This document shows positions 5,580 to 5,869 of a DNA stretch of 5,869 bases, piece by piece (position 1 is the first letter of the stretch; each line of letters begins with the position of its first letter). Source of the stretch: Flavobacteriaceae bacterium (GTDB taxonomy: Bacteria > Bacteroidota > Bacteroidia > Flavobacteriales > Flavobacteriaceae); assembly GCA_013042825.1 (NCBI GenBank), contig JABDPL010000025.1:1-5869 (forward strand), read 5' to 3'. The translations under genes were made by a program, and so were the position numbers. The notes beneath the pieces are model-generated. The model searched no databases and was not told the DNA's origin. It saw only the letters and a program-made list of their open reading frames with translations.

Positions 5580-5869
5580 TGGCAAGGGGCACGGCAGATG
5601 AGATGTCTTTTCTCGATCATCTCGAGGAATTGCGATGGCACCTGATCCGTGCTACCCTGGCTATACTGATAGCCGGAACGCTGGCCTTTATTTTCAAGGA
5701 TTTCGTTTTCAACATCATTCTGGGGCCCAAGTATCTGGATTTCCCGACTTACAGATTTTTGTGCAAGGCGGCTACATTTATCGGGCTTAATACTTCCTTT
5801 TGCGGTGATGAATTACCTTTTATGATTCAGAACAGGACCATGGCAGGACAGTTCTCTGCACATATATGG
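5579..5869 (+). CDS. tatC: Sec-independent translocase subunit TatC (3' end missing)
   Basis: TatC is the inner-membrane core of the twin-arginine translocase; it recognises RR signal peptides and exports folded proteins. The frame opens with ATG at 5579, whose A is the last base of the kdsD TAA stop (TAATG), and stays open for 97 codons to the window edge. The N-terminal cytoplasmic part carries MSFLDHLEELRWHLIRA (9-25); Glu17 and Arg19 correspond to the signal-peptide-binding Glu15 and Arg17 region of E. coli TatC. Residues 22-44 form the first membrane helix. The first periplasmic loop is long (about 45-90), contains Cys62 and Cys75, and ends in FMIQNRTMAGQFSAHIW (81-97), leading into helix 2; this form is usual for Bacteroidota TatC as I recall. 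The remaining helices lie beyond the window. A second ATG at 5603 (residue 9) is possible, but the overlap and open frame favour 5579. Translational coupling to kdsD is likely; tatA is not visible here. Confidence 0.93.
   Translation, partial: MARGTADEMSFLDHLEELRWHLIRATLAILIAGTLAFIFKDFVFNIILGPKYLDFPTYRFLCKAATFIGLNTSFCGDELPFMIQNRTMAGQFSAHIW

Noticed and set aside
1..5869. Defence system, mobile element, CRISPR array, tRNA or other RNA gene
   Set aside because: All but about 230 bases are covered by recognisable housekeeping or regulatory genes, and no transposase, integrase, repeat array or tRNA-like fold was seen.

Overview
The window is ordinary chromosomal DNA from a Bacteroidota bacterium, most likely a member of the Flavobacteriaceae. 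The evidence is protein style: an RskA-type anti-sigma factor, a cyclophilin-FKBP fusion, a RecQ without zinc cysteines, a KpsF/GutQ isomerase and a TatC with a long first periplasmic loop. It also has a good match to the Bacteroidota promoter element TAnnTTTG and lacks Shine-Dalgarno sequences before the genes. Genus assignment is not possible from sequence reading alone.

Layout. (1) 1-455, plus strand: 3' part of a sigma-70/ECF-like sigma factor, cut by the left edge. (2) 442-1239, plus strand: its membrane-bound anti-sigma factor, overlapping the sigma gene by 14 bases. (3) 1236-2168, minus strand: a two-domain peptidyl-prolyl isomerase (cyclophilin then FKBP), convergent with the anti-sigma gene; the two TAG stops share one CTAG. 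(4) 2169-2242: a 74-base gap holding a probable promoter for the isomerase, with a 20-bp near-palindrome filling its spacer. (5) 2243-4456, minus strand: RecQ helicase. (6) 4457-4613: a divergent intergenic region of 157 bases with two inverted repeats and T-rich tracts. (7) 4614-5579, plus strand: arabinose-5-phosphate isomerase (KdsD/KpsF type), starting at TTG. (8) 5579-5869, plus strand: the 5' part of tatC, sharing one base with the kdsD stop and cut by the right edge.

How the genes work together. The sigma/anti-sigma pair is an envelope-responsive regulatory unit: a cytoplasmic sigma factor held by a single-pass membrane protein with an extracytoplasmic sensor domain. kdsD and tatC look like one translationally coupled unit, supplying the Kdo precursor for lipopolysaccharide and a core subunit of the twin-arginine translocase; both are envelope functions. 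RecQ (DNA repair) and the isomerase (protein folding) are housekeeping genes on the opposite strand.

I do not see mobile elements, CRISPR arrays, RNA genes or a clearly new multi-gene system. The points most worth a second look are the palindrome inside the isomerase promoter, the zinc-less RecQ, the dual immunophilin fusion, and the 12-bp inverted repeat between recQ and kdsD.
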